57,989 nt of DNA from Cytobacillus sp. S13-E01 (GCF_029193815.1 NZ_JARFVC010000023.1:1-57989); one strand, 5' to 3'. Counted from the first letter of the stretch, positions 21,744 through 31,777 are shown. The notes: a model not told the origin generated them from the letters alone. A program made the numbers and translations.

Positions 21744-21763
21744 TAAAACACCCAAAAAGGGTG
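21744..21763 (-). terminator. Intrinsic terminator after yabR
   Basis: CACCC and GGGTG arms surround a T-rich loop and are followed on the minus strand by TTTTATTG. It lies about 37 bp past the yabR stop, before the tRNA region. Confidence 0.7.
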
Positions 21764-21799
21764 CATTTTCTATAATCATCTATATATAAGTGCAGCAAG

Positions 21800-22231
21800 T
21801 TAGCCTCTTTTAGCTCCGCGTCCACCACGTTTAGATTCAGTATTACGCTTTAGTGAAGTTAGTCGATCTTCACTATCTTTTAAGAAACGACTCATTTTTT
21901 GTTCAAAGCTTTCCTTTGGACGAAATTGGTCATTTCTACTGTTGTTACGAGGGCCATTGTTACGTGGACGTTGTTCGCGTTGTTCACGTTGCGGTTGCTC
22001 TTTTGCTTTTTTAATAGATAAACCGATTTTGCCATCTTTTTCAACATTTATGACCTTAACTTCTACTTGGTCACCGACTTTAAGATGCTCATTAATATCT
22101 TTAACGTAATTATCTGCAACCTCACTAATATGAACAAGGCCTGTTGAGCCACCTGGCAGCTCCACGAACGCTCCAAAATTAGTTATCCCTGTAACCTTTC
22201 CCTGCAACTTGCTGCCTACTTCGATTGACAT
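21800..22231 (-). CDS. yabR: S1-domain RNA-binding protein YabR
   Basis: The 143-residue protein has one S1 RNA-binding domain (about 4-75), with GSKLQGKVTGITNFGAFVEL at its start. A basic tail rich in Q, R, N and G follows, ending RGGRGAKRG, which suggests nonspecific RNA contact. It belongs to the general stress protein 13 / polynucleotide phosphorylase S1 family. Its exact target is unknown. GGAGGAG lies upstream of the ATG, and it follows divIC by 76 bp. Confidence 0.92.
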   Translation of the reverse strand: MSIEVGSKLQGKVTGITNFGAFVELPGGSTGLVHISEVADNYVKDINEHLKVGDQVEVKVINVEKDGKIGLSIKKAKEQPQREQREQRPRNNGPRNNSRNDQFRPKESFEQKMSRFLKDSEDRLTSLKRNTESKRGGRGAKRG

Positions 22232-22307
22232 AAAAAAATTGCTCCTCCTTAAAATTTAAAAAATCATCTTATTTTATTATACATAAAATTAAAAACAGGT
22301 GTCAATA

Positions 22308-22685
22308 CTACGGGGATTCGCTCCCTATTTTGAAGATAATCTCATCCTCTTCAGAAAGAAAATAATCTCTACGGGCAATTTTTGCAATATACTCATCGTC
22401 ATTTAATTTAACAATCTCTTCTTCAAGGTAAACCTGTTCCTGCTTCAATACAACAAGTTGCTCTTCAAGTTTAATTTTTTCTGTTTCTTTATCCTTAATT
22501 ATTGCTGATTGAGTGATAAGTGTAGAGACTAAGCCATATGACATAATTACAGCAAAAATGGCAAAAGCCGCTAACCTTCGGATCAAGCCTCGACGCTTTA
22601 TATTATTTGATTGCTCCTGCCCAGTTTGTTTCGAAACGTATGAAGACTGTATTTGCGGTACCTTATGTTTACGTATAGCACTCAT
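22308..22685 (-). CDS. divIC: Cell division protein DivIC
   Basis: DivIC (125 residues) is a septum-located member of the FtsB family that forms a complex with FtsL and DivIB. It has a basic cytoplasmic N-terminus, one membrane helix (about 36-57), then a predicted coiled coil (about 58-98) with a heptad-like run KLEEQLVVLKQEQVYLEEEI. The C-terminus has the conserved ARRDYFLS. It is essential in B. subtilis. Confidence 0.93.
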   Translation of the reverse strand: MSAIRKHKVPQIQSSYVSKQTGQEQSNNIKRRGLIRRLAAFAIFAVIMSYGLVSTLITQSAIIKDKETEKIKLEEQLVVLKQEQVYLEEEIVKLNDDEYIAKIARRDYFLSEEDEIIFKIGSESP

Positions 22686-22727
22686 CCCTAAAACATTCCC
22701 TCCTTTTGCTGTATAACTCCCTATATA

Positions 22728-23363
22728 TTAAGATTTACTTATTTTTTTCCACCATTTGATTATCACATATTTGATATTCTTTATCTTTCGTAAAATTCCT
22801 GCATAGTTGTAAAAATACTTTACCAAAAGTTTCTTCAAATTTCGCGGTACTAGCTTCCATAATAATACACCAATCCAGTGTATTGGTGAAAGTATAATCT
22901 TTAATAAGACTAGTAAAATATTATAAAGAATCTTGCTAAGTGCCGTTAGTAAGTTGAAACCACCTAGAGCCAAGACAATTAGAAATTGAATTAGCAACTG
23001 TAACGGACGAACAATAAGTAAGTAAATTGTCTTAGCTATAAAACGATAGGTGCTAATTACCCCACTTATCAGCACATCTAGCAACCTCAAATAGCCTGTA
23101 CGAAATAAACTCTGATATGCGGCATATCCACAAAGAAGAGCTAAAAACACATAAACTCGTAGCTCTCCTTCATTCACTGATAATAGTGTATAAAATATAA
23201 TAAGTCCTTGTAGCACCCAAAACAGGATATCATTAATAAATACAAACCATTGTGCCCGCTTCGGCCGCTTTAGGAAGCGACCATATGTATCAAGCGCAGC
23301 ACCCAACCAACTTCCCATGCCAATCATGGCAATCATGGTATAGAATTGGGTCGTTAAGCTCAT
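22728..23363 (-). CDS. yabQ: Spore cortex biosynthesis membrane protein YabQ
   Basis: YabQ (211 residues) is a mother-cell membrane protein needed for spore cortex formation in B. subtilis. The N-terminal SLTTQFYTMIAMIGMGSWLG and about four hydrophobic segments (roughly 5-20, 40-60, 70-85, 110-145) fit the family. The C-terminal half is very basic. Its start overlaps the yabP stop by 4 nt, so yabP and yabQ are translationally coupled. Confidence 0.92.
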   Translation of the reverse strand: MSLTTQFYTMIAMIGMGSWLGAALDTYGRFLKRPKRAQWFVFINDILFWVLQGLIIFYTLLSVNEGELRVYVFLALLCGYAAYQSLFRTGYLRLLDVLISGVISTYRFIAKTIYLLIVRPLQLLIQFLIVLALGGFNLLTALSKILYNILLVLLKIILSPIHWIGVLLWKLVPRNLKKLLVKYFYNYAGILRKIKNIKYVIIKWWKKISKS

Positions 23364-23671
23364 CGAAATAACTTGCTAAAGAAGCCTTTAGCCTTCTCCG
23401 ATTGTTGCTCATCCAAATACACGATGTCATATACCTTCCCTTTGATCGATACTATTCCTTTTTCTACGTCTAGGTTTTTCATTTGAAGGTTTTGGCCACG
23501 AATTGCAAGGAAGCCCATTACTGTCTCTAAAAGGAACTCTTCATTATCAAAACTTTCGACTTGTTTTACCCCTGTAATATCAAGTAATCTTCTACTCCTC
23601 ACAATTACGTCATGTTCCTGGACAGTGCCTTTGTTTGAAGCATTCATTTCATAATATTGACTCATCATCAT
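23360..23671 (-). CDS. yabP: Sporulation protein YabP
   Basis: YabP (103 residues) is a mother-cell sporulation protein of the YabP/YqfC family and has no signal peptide or membrane segment. LLDITGVKQVESFDNEEFLL (30-49) is the conserved core. Three ATG codons stand in a row at the start, and the third is best spaced from the weak GTGGG. Expression in B. subtilis is from sigma-E; no clear sigma-E promoter was found in the 204-bp gap upstream. Confidence 0.9.
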   Translation of the reverse strand: MMMSQYYEMNASNKGTVQEHDVIVRSRRLLDITGVKQVESFDNEEFLLETVMGFLAIRGQNLQMKNLDVEKGIVSIKGKVYDIVYLDEQQSEKAKGFFSKLFR

Positions 23672-23811
23672 CCCACGCTTTCTACAAGTTGGAAGTAAGA
23701 GGTGAGACGGTCATTTACGATCGCATGTCTTTGTACAATCACAATGCCTCTCCTTCTTTGTTGGTATATGTTTATGAAAGTGAGATGATATTTAGAACAA
23801 GCCCTACAAGA

Positions 23812-23850
23812 AAAGCGCAGGGCGCTAGACACAAAAACTAGGTATATAAT
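23812..23850 (+). repeat. Truncated TAGACAC repeat
   Basis: CAAGAAAAGCGCAGGGCGC joins directly to TAGACACAAAAACTAGGTAT. The GCGCCCGGAG part and the right inverted end are missing. It lies between rqcP and yabP. Confidence 0.65.
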
Positions 23851-23875
23851 TTAGACGAGTCCTTTTTAAGAAACT

Positions 23876-24142
23876 TTACTCCCCAAGTCTCTCTTCACTA
23901 ATGATTTCATATAACTCAGAAGCAGCATCTTTTTTTGTTGTTTCCTGTAAATCATTGATTTTTGCTGTTATTAGTTTTTGGCCAAATCGTATAGTAAGGA
24001 TATCTCCAATTTTAACGTTTGAACTAGCTTTAGCTTGATCTCCGTTAATTGAGATACGGCCTTGGTCTGCTACTTCTTTTGCCAATGTACGACGTTTTAT
24101 AATTCGAGACACTTTTAAGAATTTGTCTAAACGCATTGCCAA
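23876..24142 (-). CDS. rqcP: S4-domain ribosome quality control protein RqcP
   Basis: The 88-residue protein is a single S4 RNA-binding domain (MRLDKFLKVSRIIKRRTLAK at the N-terminus), formerly YabO/RrfA and related to Hsp15. In B. subtilis RqcP binds stalled 50S subunits and helps RqcH add alanine tails. It follows yabN by 65 bp. Sequence, size and position all agree. Confidence 0.92.
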   Translation of the reverse strand: MAMRLDKFLKVSRIIKRRTLAKEVADQGRISINGDQAKASSNVKIGDILTIRFGQKLITAKINDLQETTKKDAASELYEIISEERLGE

Positions 24143-24207
24143 TCACTTCTTTCTTTTTAGTTCTTCTTGAAAATTATTTACTGCATTAAGTAATTCTGTA
24201 TATTTCC

Positions 24208-25680
24208 TTAAAGTCCTTGTTTTTTTGCAGTTTCCCATATCGAATCTAACGTTTCTAATGATTGTAACTCTATTTGTACACCCCGTTTTTTGACCTCTTG
24301 CTCAATAAATGCAAATCGCCGATAAAATTTTTGATTCGTCAAGGAAATGGCTTCTTCTGGGTTGATTTTATAAAATCTAGCGACATTTATTAGCGCAAAC
24401 ATTAGATCTCCAAATTCTGAAATGAGCTTATGATCATCTACTGTTTCTTTCTGTAGTTCATCTTGGAATTCCTTAATTTCCTCATAAACCTTAGCCCACA
24501 TAGGGTCTATATCCGACCAATCAAACCCAACTTTGGCAGCCTCATGTTGGTATTGGTAAGCTTTAAGTACACCCGGAAGACTTTTTACGACATTATCTAG
24601 ACGCGATTCCAATTCGTTTAAATTTGATTTTTCTTCCTTTTTGATAGCATTCCAGTTTTTCATAACATCTCCGATATTATCTGCTGAAACATCCCCGAAG
24701 ACATGTGGGTGTCTTCTAATCATTTTTTCAGTTACTCCACTAATGACATCGTTAATTGTAAACATACCTTCATCTTCTCCGATTTGTGAATGAAGAACAA
24801 CTTGAAGTAGCACATCACCTAGCTCTTCAATCATATGGTCCTCATCTTCATTATCAATTGCTTCCAATAGCTCATATGCTTCTTCAAGTAGATATTTCTT
24901 TAATGATGTATGTGTTTGTTTCAAATCCCAAGGACAGCCACTAGGTCCTCTTAATTTAGCAATCACTTTTCGTAACGTAGAAAACTCTCTGTATAATAAC
25001 GTTTCGTCCTTGACCGGGGGCACATAAACACTTGTTAAATTATTCAAATCAACACTTCGGTCAAGTTCATACAGAGGAACTCGATTTATTTGTTCCTGAT
25101 TACTACCTACAGCAGTCACTATGTAGATTTCATATTCATCTGGCAGCTGTTCCATTAATGCTAGCTTAACATTTGAAGCAATCATTTGATCGTATACCTG
25201 ACAAATTACAATATGTTGATTTAACTGAAGCTGGTCATTTCCAAGGGAAAGTGCATCAACAAACTGAAATCCCTCAATTGGATCAATTTCCAATGATGCA
25301 AACAAGGGATCTATGAAGCTTTGCCCACCCTCAATTGTTATATTAAGATCGGATTCTCCTTTTTTCTGCAATAACAGCTGGACTGTTTTTTCCGCTACTA
25401 AAGGATGGCCCGGAACCCCGTAAACAATATCCTTGTCTTTCGCTTCGTGACATAGTATATCGACAATTTCGTTATAGACTTCCTCAAATTGATCATATTT
25501 TTCATAAATATCATCAAATGCTGTGTATGAGATACCTTCACTCTCTAAGTCGACAACAACAGGATGTTCTTTTGTTCGCAAGTATAAAAACGCTGTATCT
25601 TTGATCGATCGGTATATACCTAACGACAGTTGGTTAATATCACCTGCACCTAAACCAATAATACTAATTCGTTTTACCAT
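24208..25680 (-). CDS. yabN: Methylase-MazG fusion protein YabN
   Basis: The 490-residue protein joins an N-terminal SAM-dependent tetrapyrrole (corrin/porphyrin) methylase-like domain (about 1-215, starting ISIIGLGAGDINQLSLGIYR) to a C-terminal MazG nucleoside triphosphate pyrophosphohydrolase (about 225-490). The MazG metal-binding motif EELGDVLLQV is near residue 288, and GPSGCPWD marks the domain start. It probably cleans up non-canonical NTPs; the role of the methylase half is unknown. The start lies 4 nt past the yabM stop. Confidence 0.92.
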   Translation of the reverse strand: MVKRISIIGLGAGDINQLSLGIYRSIKDTAFLYLRTKEHPVVVDLESEGISYTAFDDIYEKYDQFEEVYNEIVDILCHEAKDKDIVYGVPGHPLVAEKTVQLLLQKKGESDLNITIEGGQSFIDPLFASLEIDPIEGFQFVDALSLGNDQLQLNQHIVICQVYDQMIASNVKLALMEQLPDEYEIYIVTAVGSNQEQINRVPLYELDRSVDLNNLTSVYVPPVKDETLLYREFSTLRKVIAKLRGPSGCPWDLKQTHTSLKKYLLEEAYELLEAIDNEDEDHMIEELGDVLLQVVLHSQIGEDEGMFTINDVISGVTEKMIRRHPHVFGDVSADNIGDVMKNWNAIKKEEKSNLNELESRLDNVVKSLPGVLKAYQYQHEAAKVGFDWSDIDPMWAKVYEEIKEFQDELQKETVDDHKLISEFGDLMFALINVARFYKINPEEAISLTNQKFYRRFAFIEQEVKKRGVQIELQSLETLDSIWETAKKQGL

Positions 25681-25684
25681 ATAG

Positions 25685-27304
25685 TTAACCGCCTTTTTTA
25701 GTTCTCATAAAGTATGCTGCCTTTTTACCCATAGGAAAAAAGGAGAGCTCAGTTTTCGTAAATACATTTCCTTTAATAATAACTAGTATGTATACAATTG
25801 CACCGAGTATAACTGCTGAGATAGATTGAAAAGTAGCAAACAATCTAGAGTCAACAGATTGCTTAAACATAGCCTGAAATAATTGTTGATGTGCAACGAT
25901 TACCATTACCATCATTATAGCGCCTAGTATGGACATACCTATCGTTTTCCACTCTAAAATTGAGATAGATAATTTTGATTGCAAATAAAAGTAATTTAAT
26001 AAGGTTATTAGCGCAAAAGCAACAACCGTGGCTACAGCTGCTCCCATAATTGAAAATTGTGGGATAAGTACACTATTTAAACCTGCTTTAACAAGCATAC
26101 CAATGATTACACTGCCCGCTGGGAAAAGGAGAAAACCTAAACCCTGAAGAATAGCCGCAATCGTTACTATTATTGATGTAAAAAAGATTGAGATTCCTAA
26201 AACCATTAACACCTCGTTGCCCAATGAATCTTGAAAGAGCATAATATTGGTTGGAGTGATAATACTAGCCAAACCAACTGCTGCTCCTATCCCGATAATG
26301 GTTGCCACACGAAGGGATAAGTTTACTTTATCAATAATAAATGGATAATCATTTCTTTTTTTAGCACTTGATATTAATGGTACTAATGTTAAAGATATCG
26401 ATGTTGCTACAACCGTACCTAATTGAATCAAAGGTTGCCCACGATCGTAAATACCCTTCACTTTTTTAGCTAGCAGCTCATCCATTCCGTTTGAAACTAA
26501 AAGTGAGTAAAGCGTAAACGCATCTACTAATTGGATAAGAATTAATAATAAACTACTCACGCAAATGGTAAAGCCTTGGATCAGTAGTACTTTTATAATG
26601 TCTTTGGACGTCGTAAATAAATCCTTTCGATTTTGTCTTTTAAACAAGAGCTCTTTCTTTTTAAATAAAAAATATAATAATACTAGTATAGCTGCAAATC
26701 CACCTGTTATAGAGCCAAAAATTGCTCCTGCTCCCGCTTCATAGACTCCATAACCTTTTCCAAGCAAAATGTATGAAAACACCAATATCGTTGTAACTCG
26801 AATTAGTTGTTCTATAACTTGGGAAATCGCAGTTGGCAACATATTATTACGTCCTTGAAAATACCCCCTGAGCATGGAAAGTACAGGTAAAATTAAAAAT
26901 GAAAACGAGATTACTTTAATTAAAGTTGCAAGTTTTTCGTCACCCATCATACTCGAAATATAATCAGCACCAATATATAGGAAACAAAACAGAAAAATTC
27001 CTAGGATTAACAATACTACAAAGGAAATAGCTAAAATTCTTTGTGCCCCTGCATCGTCGCCCTGTTCATATTTTTCTGCAAGAAGCTTTGATATAACAAC
27101 AGGGAATCCATATGTAGATAAAACTAAGGCAATTCCATAAATGGGGTAAACCTGCTGATAAATATAAAAGCCAATATCTCCAACGATGTTTTGATATGGC
27201 ACGCGGTATGCCGCACTCAACACTTTAATGATAATACCGGCAATTGTTAAGATAAAAGCACCTTCCAAAAACCTCTGAAGCCGTTTCATGGATTGGACGC
27301 TCAT
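25685..27304 (-). CDS. yabM: Polysaccharide/lipid II flippase-family protein YabM
   Basis: The 539-residue membrane protein of the MOP superfamily has about 14 hydrophobic segments. FILTIAGIIIKVLSAAYRVP near the N-terminus and RGYFQGRNNM near residue 147 are typical of the SpoVB/MurJ (Amj-independent) group. Paralogues in B. subtilis are SpoVB, YkvU and YtgP/MurJ. Substrate is not certain; location beside spoVT fits a cell-wall or sporulation role. AAGGAG precedes the ATG. Confidence 0.9.
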   Translation of the reverse strand: MSVQSMKRLQRFLEGAFILTIAGIIIKVLSAAYRVPYQNIVGDIGFYIYQQVYPIYGIALVLSTYGFPVVISKLLAEKYEQGDDAGAQRILAISFVVLLILGIFLFCFLYIGADYISSMMGDEKLATLIKVISFSFLILPVLSMLRGYFQGRNNMLPTAISQVIEQLIRVTTILVFSYILLGKGYGVYEAGAGAIFGSITGGFAAILVLLYFLFKKKELLFKRQNRKDLFTTSKDIIKVLLIQGFTICVSSLLLILIQLVDAFTLYSLLVSNGMDELLAKKVKGIYDRGQPLIQLGTVVATSISLTLVPLISSAKKRNDYPFIIDKVNLSLRVATIIGIGAAVGLASIITPTNIMLFQDSLGNEVLMVLGISIFFTSIIVTIAAILQGLGFLLFPAGSVIIGMLVKAGLNSVLIPQFSIMGAAVATVVAFALITLLNYFYLQSKLSISILEWKTIGMSILGAIMMVMVIVAHQQLFQAMFKQSVDSRLFATFQSISAVILGAIVYILVIIKGNVFTKTELSFFPMGKKAAYFMRTKKGG

Positions 27305-27423
27305 TGCGATCTCCTTCCAATCTAAAAAATCCTAAAGTCTAAAAAGCGTAGTGCAACCGCTTAGCTGTGAAAAAACGTGTATATTGCAATAACATTCTAC
27401 GCTTATATTCTCTTCTTTCATAA

Positions 27424-27452
27424 TAAAGAAAAGGTAGCTAATTAAGCTACCC
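27424..27452 (-). terminator. Intrinsic terminator after spoVT
   Basis: GGTAGCT and AGCTACC arms (27433-27451) are followed on the minus strand by TTTTCTTT. It lies about 30 bp past the spoVT stop. Confidence 0.8.
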
Positions 27453-27480
27453 TTTACACTAAGTATTTTTTTAGTTTTAA

Positions 27481-28017
27481 TTATTGTTCCATCTGTCTTG
27501 CTAAAAATCCAGCTGCTGTTTCAACAGCCTTTTGTTCGACTTCGCCAAGTGTTCTTTCCTTAGAAAGAATAACTACAGCCCCTATAGGATCACCATTTGC
27601 AACAATAGGACCTGCTGTATACGACGTTAAGGTTTCTTCATTTCCGTCAACTATCGATACTTGACGTTCTTCAGTTTCTAATACAGAGCTTCTATCATCC
27701 ATCAATTTTTCAATTAATTCACTTACATTCTTATTTAGATAATCTTTTTTAGAACCACCTGCGACTGCTATAAATACATCTCTGTCACAAATGAGAACAG
27801 GCTGTCCCAAACTGTCAAACAAGGCTTCTGCATATTCCTTGGCAAAATTACCTAATTCACTAATAGGAGAGTATTTTTTTAGGATAACTTCACCGTCTCT
27901 ATCTACAAAGATTTCTAACGGATCTCCTTCTCTGATTCGTAAGGTTCTACGAATTTCCTTTGGAATAACTACTCTACCTAAATCATCAATACGACGAACA
28001 ATACCAGTTGCTTTCAT
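27481..28017 (-). CDS. spoVT: Stage V sporulation regulator SpoVT
   Basis: SpoVT (178 residues) is a forespore transcription factor that tunes sigma-G genes. The N-terminal AbrB-type swapped-hairpin DNA-binding domain (GIVRRIDDLGRVVIPKEIRR, residues 5-24) is joined to a GAF-like domain (about 56-178). The start at 28017 gives the standard MKATGIVRR beginning, with GAGG 9 nt upstream. A longer in-frame start at 28038 is not needed. It resembles AbrB at 48278 but is the longer paralogue. Confidence 0.96.
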   Translation of the reverse strand: MKATGIVRRIDDLGRVVIPKEIRRTLRIREGDPLEIFVDRDGEVILKKYSPISELGNFAKEYAEALFDSLGQPVLICDRDVFIAVAGGSKKDYLNKNVSELIEKLMDDRSSVLETEERQVSIVDGNEETLTSYTAGPIVANGDPIGAVVILSKERTLGEVEQKAVETAAGFLARQMEQ

Positions 28018-28108
28018 CTTATGTTGCCTCACTTTCATCTGATGATTAAAGATTTGGTGATGTACATATTGTCTTTAATTGAATATATCACCATTTGTGT
28101 GTTGATTT

Positions 28109-28137
28109 TAGTATAAGTAACCTACAAAGTTCTATTC
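28109..28137 (-). promoter_or_regulatory. Probable sigma-G promoter of spoVT
   Basis: On the minus strand GAATA (28133-28137), a 17-bp spacer and TATACTA (28109-28115) resemble the forespore consensus GNATR and CATNNTA. A GGTGAT/ATCACC inverted repeat (28055-28092) follows in the leader. Confidence 0.5.
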
Positions 28138-28243
28138 ACGATGAAAGTGATTTTTTCTATTTAAGTGAAAAACCCCATTTTCATATTCGCCATATGATGT
28201 GATTCTTAATCGAAAAATGTAAAACTAAATTTTTTGTTCCGGC

Positions 28244-31200
28244 TTAACTAGCATTAACATTTTCCTTTTTTGCATGTTCGAGCCCTTTAATCATCTCATA
28301 AGCAATTGAGAGCCATTTATCAACTTCGTATCCTTTTATATGGAGGACAATTTTTAATTTATGTCCTTCCATACCAAGGCTAATCATTCTTCCATACTTA
28401 GTACCAAATTGGAAAAGTTTATGACCATCAATTTTACTACTTGCAGCTTCGGATAATAGAAGAGTTACCTCTTGTTTGACTTGCTTAATCATTTCAACCT
28501 TTTCTATTTTAGCGAACACTTTCATTTCAGCTATCCTGAACAAATAGGATACCTCTACTGGATATTCACCAAAACGATCTACCATATCATCTTGGAGCTC
28601 CTCTACATCCTCAAGTGAAATAATTCCTCTAAAACGTTTATACATATCAATTTTTTGACGCCCATCAGAGATATATGAGTCTGGTATATATGCGTCTACT
28701 TCAACATCAATTTCCACTTCGAATTTCTCTTCCTGCGGTATATCTGTTTGCCTTTGTTCTATTGCTTCTTTTAGCATTTGAGAATATAAATCGAATCCAA
28801 CTGAGTCAATAAAGCCATGCTGTTGTGCGCCTAGAATATTACCTGCACCACGAATTGATAAATCCCTCATTGCAATTTTAAAACCTGAACCAAGTTCGGT
28901 AAATTCCTTAATCGCTTGGAGTCTCTTTTCTGCTACCTCAGTTAACACATTGTCTTTTCGATGGGTAAAATAGGCATATGCTACTCGATTTGATCTTCCT
29001 ACCCTACCACGTAGCTGATAAAGCTGTGATAAGCCCATGCGGTCTGCATCAAAGACAATTAGCGTATTAACATTCGGGATGTCTACTCCTGTCTCGATGA
29101 TCGTGGTGCTTACTAGAACATCATATTGCCCATCTAAAAAATTAAGCATGACGGACTCAAGCTCATTTTCAGTCATTCTTCCATGTGCAACTGCGACCCG
29201 TGCATCAGGCACTAGCATAGTTATCTCTTCAGCTTTTCTCTCAATATCTTCAACTCGATTATAAAGAAAATATACCTGTCCATCTCGTGCCAGTTCACGT
29301 TCAATTGCCTCTCGAACTAGCCCACCATTATATTCCACTACGTATGTTTGTACAGGGAATCGGTTTTCTGGTGGTGTTTCGATAACCGACAAGTCCCTAA
29401 CTCCTAACATCGACATATGCAATGTTCTTGGGATCGGAGTAGCGGTTAAGGTTAGAACATCAATATTTGCTTTTAACTGCTTGATTTTTTCCTTATGCGT
29501 TACTCCAAAACGTTGCTCTTCATCAATAATTAACAGGCCAAGGTCTCGGTACGTTATATCCTTAGAGAGCAGTCTATGTGTACCTATTACTAAATCAATT
29601 GTTCCCGCTTGCAAACCTTTAATCGTATCCGTTTGCTGTTTTCTGGACCGGAAACGGCTTAGGAGGCCGATACTTATAGGGAATTCTTGAAACCGCTCTC
29701 GTATCGTTTCATAATGTTGCTGCGCTAGGATCGTTGTTGGAACTAAGAGCGCTACTTGTTTGCCATCCGCAATTGCCTTAAATGCAGCACGAATCGCAAC
29801 CTCTGTTTTACCGTAGCCTACATCTCCACATAGAAGCCGGTCCATTGGTCGTTCACGTTCCATATCAATTTTAATTTCATGGATGGATCGTATCTGATCT
29901 TCTGTTTCTTGATAAGCGAAGGCAGTTTCAAATTCCCGCTGCATATCTCCATCAGGAGAAAAAGCATATCCTTTACTTGCTTCACGTTCGGCATATAATT
30001 TAATGAGGTCATCAGCAATATCTTGAACGGACGATTCGACTTTCTTTTTAACTCTTTTCCAATCATTTCCGCCGAGCTTATAAATTTTTGGTTCCTTTCC
30101 TTCAGAACCCACATATTTTTGAACCTGATCAATTTGATCAACAGGTACATAAAGCTTGTCATCACCCTGATAACGAATGTGAATATAATCCTTATGAATA
30201 CCATTTATCTCTAATGTTTCAATACCTAGATATTTCCCAATACCGTGATTTACATGAACAACATGATCGCCTATTTGTAGCTCTGAGTAGTTTTTTATCC
30301 TCTCAGCATTTGACATTTTTTGTCTGCGCTTTGATTTTTTTAGCTTTTTCTTAAAAAGTTCTTCCTCAGTAATGACTGCTAGCTTTTGAAGTGGTAGCTC
30401 AAATCCATCATTTAAATCCCCTTGAATAATTTGAACCTTTCCCTGTAACAACTCTGTATCATTTTTAATAGGAATTGCCTCTATCTCGTAGTCCTCTAAG
30501 ACGTTTTGGAGTTTTTTTGCCCGATCCTCACTTGATCCTAGGAAAATAACAGAATAGTTTCCCTTTTTCCACCGTTCAAGTTCGGATTTTAAAACGTGCA
30601 TTTGCCCATGAAAATTCTGCATCTGTTTACATGCCATATTTAAGATATTCTGAGGACTCGTATGTGGAACATGCCTCAAAAATAAAGATAAATACAGTAA
30701 AGGTCGTGAAGACTTTTGAATAAGAGAATTAAATTTATGCGAATGGTTTAACCCGTGGATAATTTCCCCATTTGCCAGTAAGCTTGTGTACCACTCTGCT
30801 TCTTCTTTATCAAGAGAGTCTGACATTTCTTGAATTCGGCTAATCTCATCAAGTATGACAATGCCATTATCAGGTAAATAGTCTAGTAAACTAGTAGGGC
30901 TATCATAGAAAAGTGTTAAATACTTAAACATTTTTTCTATAAACTGACCACTTTTTAATAAATCTATTTCATGTGAAAGATTCTCTATCAATCCTTCCTT
31001 TACCCTTTCATCTTTTATCTTTTTTAAAGTCTTAGATAAACCCGCTGAAAGTGCTGTAGCTCCCTTATCTAACTGTTCCTTAGATAGTATAATTTCTGTT
31101 GCAGGTCCAACCGTTATCGTTTGTAACTTTTCCTTAGAACGTTGGTCTTCTAATACAAAAGTTCTGATAGAATCAATTTCCATATCAAACAGTTCTATTC

Positions 31201-31777
31201 GTATCGGCAATTCTTCTGTCAGAGGATAAATATCAATGATTCCTCCACGCACACTAAATTCACCTGGTGTTGAAACCATCGATGCTCTTTCATACCCCAT
31301 AGATACTAATCTTTCTAAATAGGCTTCATTAATTTCTTCGCCAACAGTAAATGCTATTTGACTACTATTCCAAGCTTTTTTCGTAGGTAATAACCGTTTT
31401 AAGCCAGCAATTGGCGCCACTACAATTCCATTTTTATGAGAGTTCCAATAGTTAAGCGCATCCATCCGTTGTGATTTAAGCTCAGGGCTTGCAACAGCGA
31501 TTTCAGATGCAATGAGTTCATTAACCGGATATAGAAATACTTGATCCTCACTTATTAAGGATGTTAAATCATCATATATTTTCTGAGCTTGAAAAAGATT
31601 ATGTGTAACAATTAATAACGGTTGGTTTGTTTCTTTATAGATGGAAGCCATTAGTAAAGTTCGTGCCGAACCGGAAAGCCCAGCAATTAATTGTTCTTTC
31701 AATCCTTCATTTATTCCATTTATAATCGAAGTGATATCATCATTCATATAAAATGATCGTTTCAAACCATCCAACAA
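28244..31777 (-). CDS. mfd: Transcription-repair coupling factor
   Basis: Mfd (1177 residues) displaces RNA polymerase stalled at lesions and recruits UvrA. It has an N-terminal UvrB-like region (about 1-350, with VSTPGEFSVRGGIIDIYP), an RNA polymerase-interacting CarD-like domain (about 500-570), a RecG-like motor (about 600-960) with Walker A GDVGYGKTE and DEEQ box IIDEEQRFG, and the C-terminal UvrA-binding regulator. The start appears to be TTG 31777, with GGAGG 10 nt upstream. It lies 208 bp after fin. Confidence 0.96.
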   Translation of the reverse strand: MLDGLKRSFYMNDDITSIINGINEGLKEQLIAGLSGSARTLLMASIYKETNQPLLIVTHNLFQAQKIYDDLTSLISEDQVFLYPVNELIASEIAVASPELKSQRMDALNYWNSHKNGIVVAPIAGLKRLLPTKKAWNSSQIAFTVGEEINEAYLERLVSMGYERASMVSTPGEFSVRGGIIDIYPLTEELPIRIELFDMEIDSIRTFVLEDQRSKEKLQTITVGPATEIILSKEQLDKGATALSAGLSKTLKKIKDERVKEGLIENLSHEIDLLKSGQFIEKMFKYLTLFYDSPTSLLDYLPDNGIVILDEISRIQEMSDSLDKEEAEWYTSLLANGEIIHGLNHSHKFNSLIQKSSRPLLYLSLFLRHVPHTSPQNILNMACKQMQNFHGQMHVLKSELERWKKGNYSVIFLGSSEDRAKKLQNVLEDYEIEAIPIKNDTELLQGKVQIIQGDLNDGFELPLQKLAVITEEELFKKKLKKSKRRQKMSNAERIKNYSELQIGDHVVHVNHGIGKYLGIETLEINGIHKDYIHIRYQGDDKLYVPVDQIDQVQKYVGSEGKEPKIYKLGGNDWKRVKKKVESSVQDIADDLIKLYAEREASKGYAFSPDGDMQREFETAFAYQETEDQIRSIHEIKIDMERERPMDRLLCGDVGYGKTEVAIRAAFKAIADGKQVALLVPTTILAQQHYETIRERFQEFPISIGLLSRFRSRKQQTDTIKGLQAGTIDLVIGTHRLLSKDITYRDLGLLIIDEEQRFGVTHKEKIKQLKANIDVLTLTATPIPRTLHMSMLGVRDLSVIETPPENRFPVQTYVVEYNGGLVREAIERELARDGQVYFLYNRVEDIERKAEEITMLVPDARVAVAHGRMTENELESVMLNFLDGQYDVLVSTTIIETGVDIPNVNTLIVFDADRMGLSQLYQLRGRVGRSNRVAYAYFTHRKDNVLTEVAEKRLQAIKEFTELGSGFKIAMRDLSIRGAGNILGAQQHGFIDSVGFDLYSQMLKEAIEQRQTDIPQEEKFEVEIDVEVDAYIPDSYISDGRQKIDMYKRFRGIISLEDVEELQDDMVDRFGEYPVEVSYLFRIAEMKVFAKIEKVEMIKQVKQEVTLLLSEAASSKIDGHKLFQFGTKYGRMISLGMEGHKLKIVLHIKGYEVDKWLSIAYEMIKGLEHAKKENVNAS

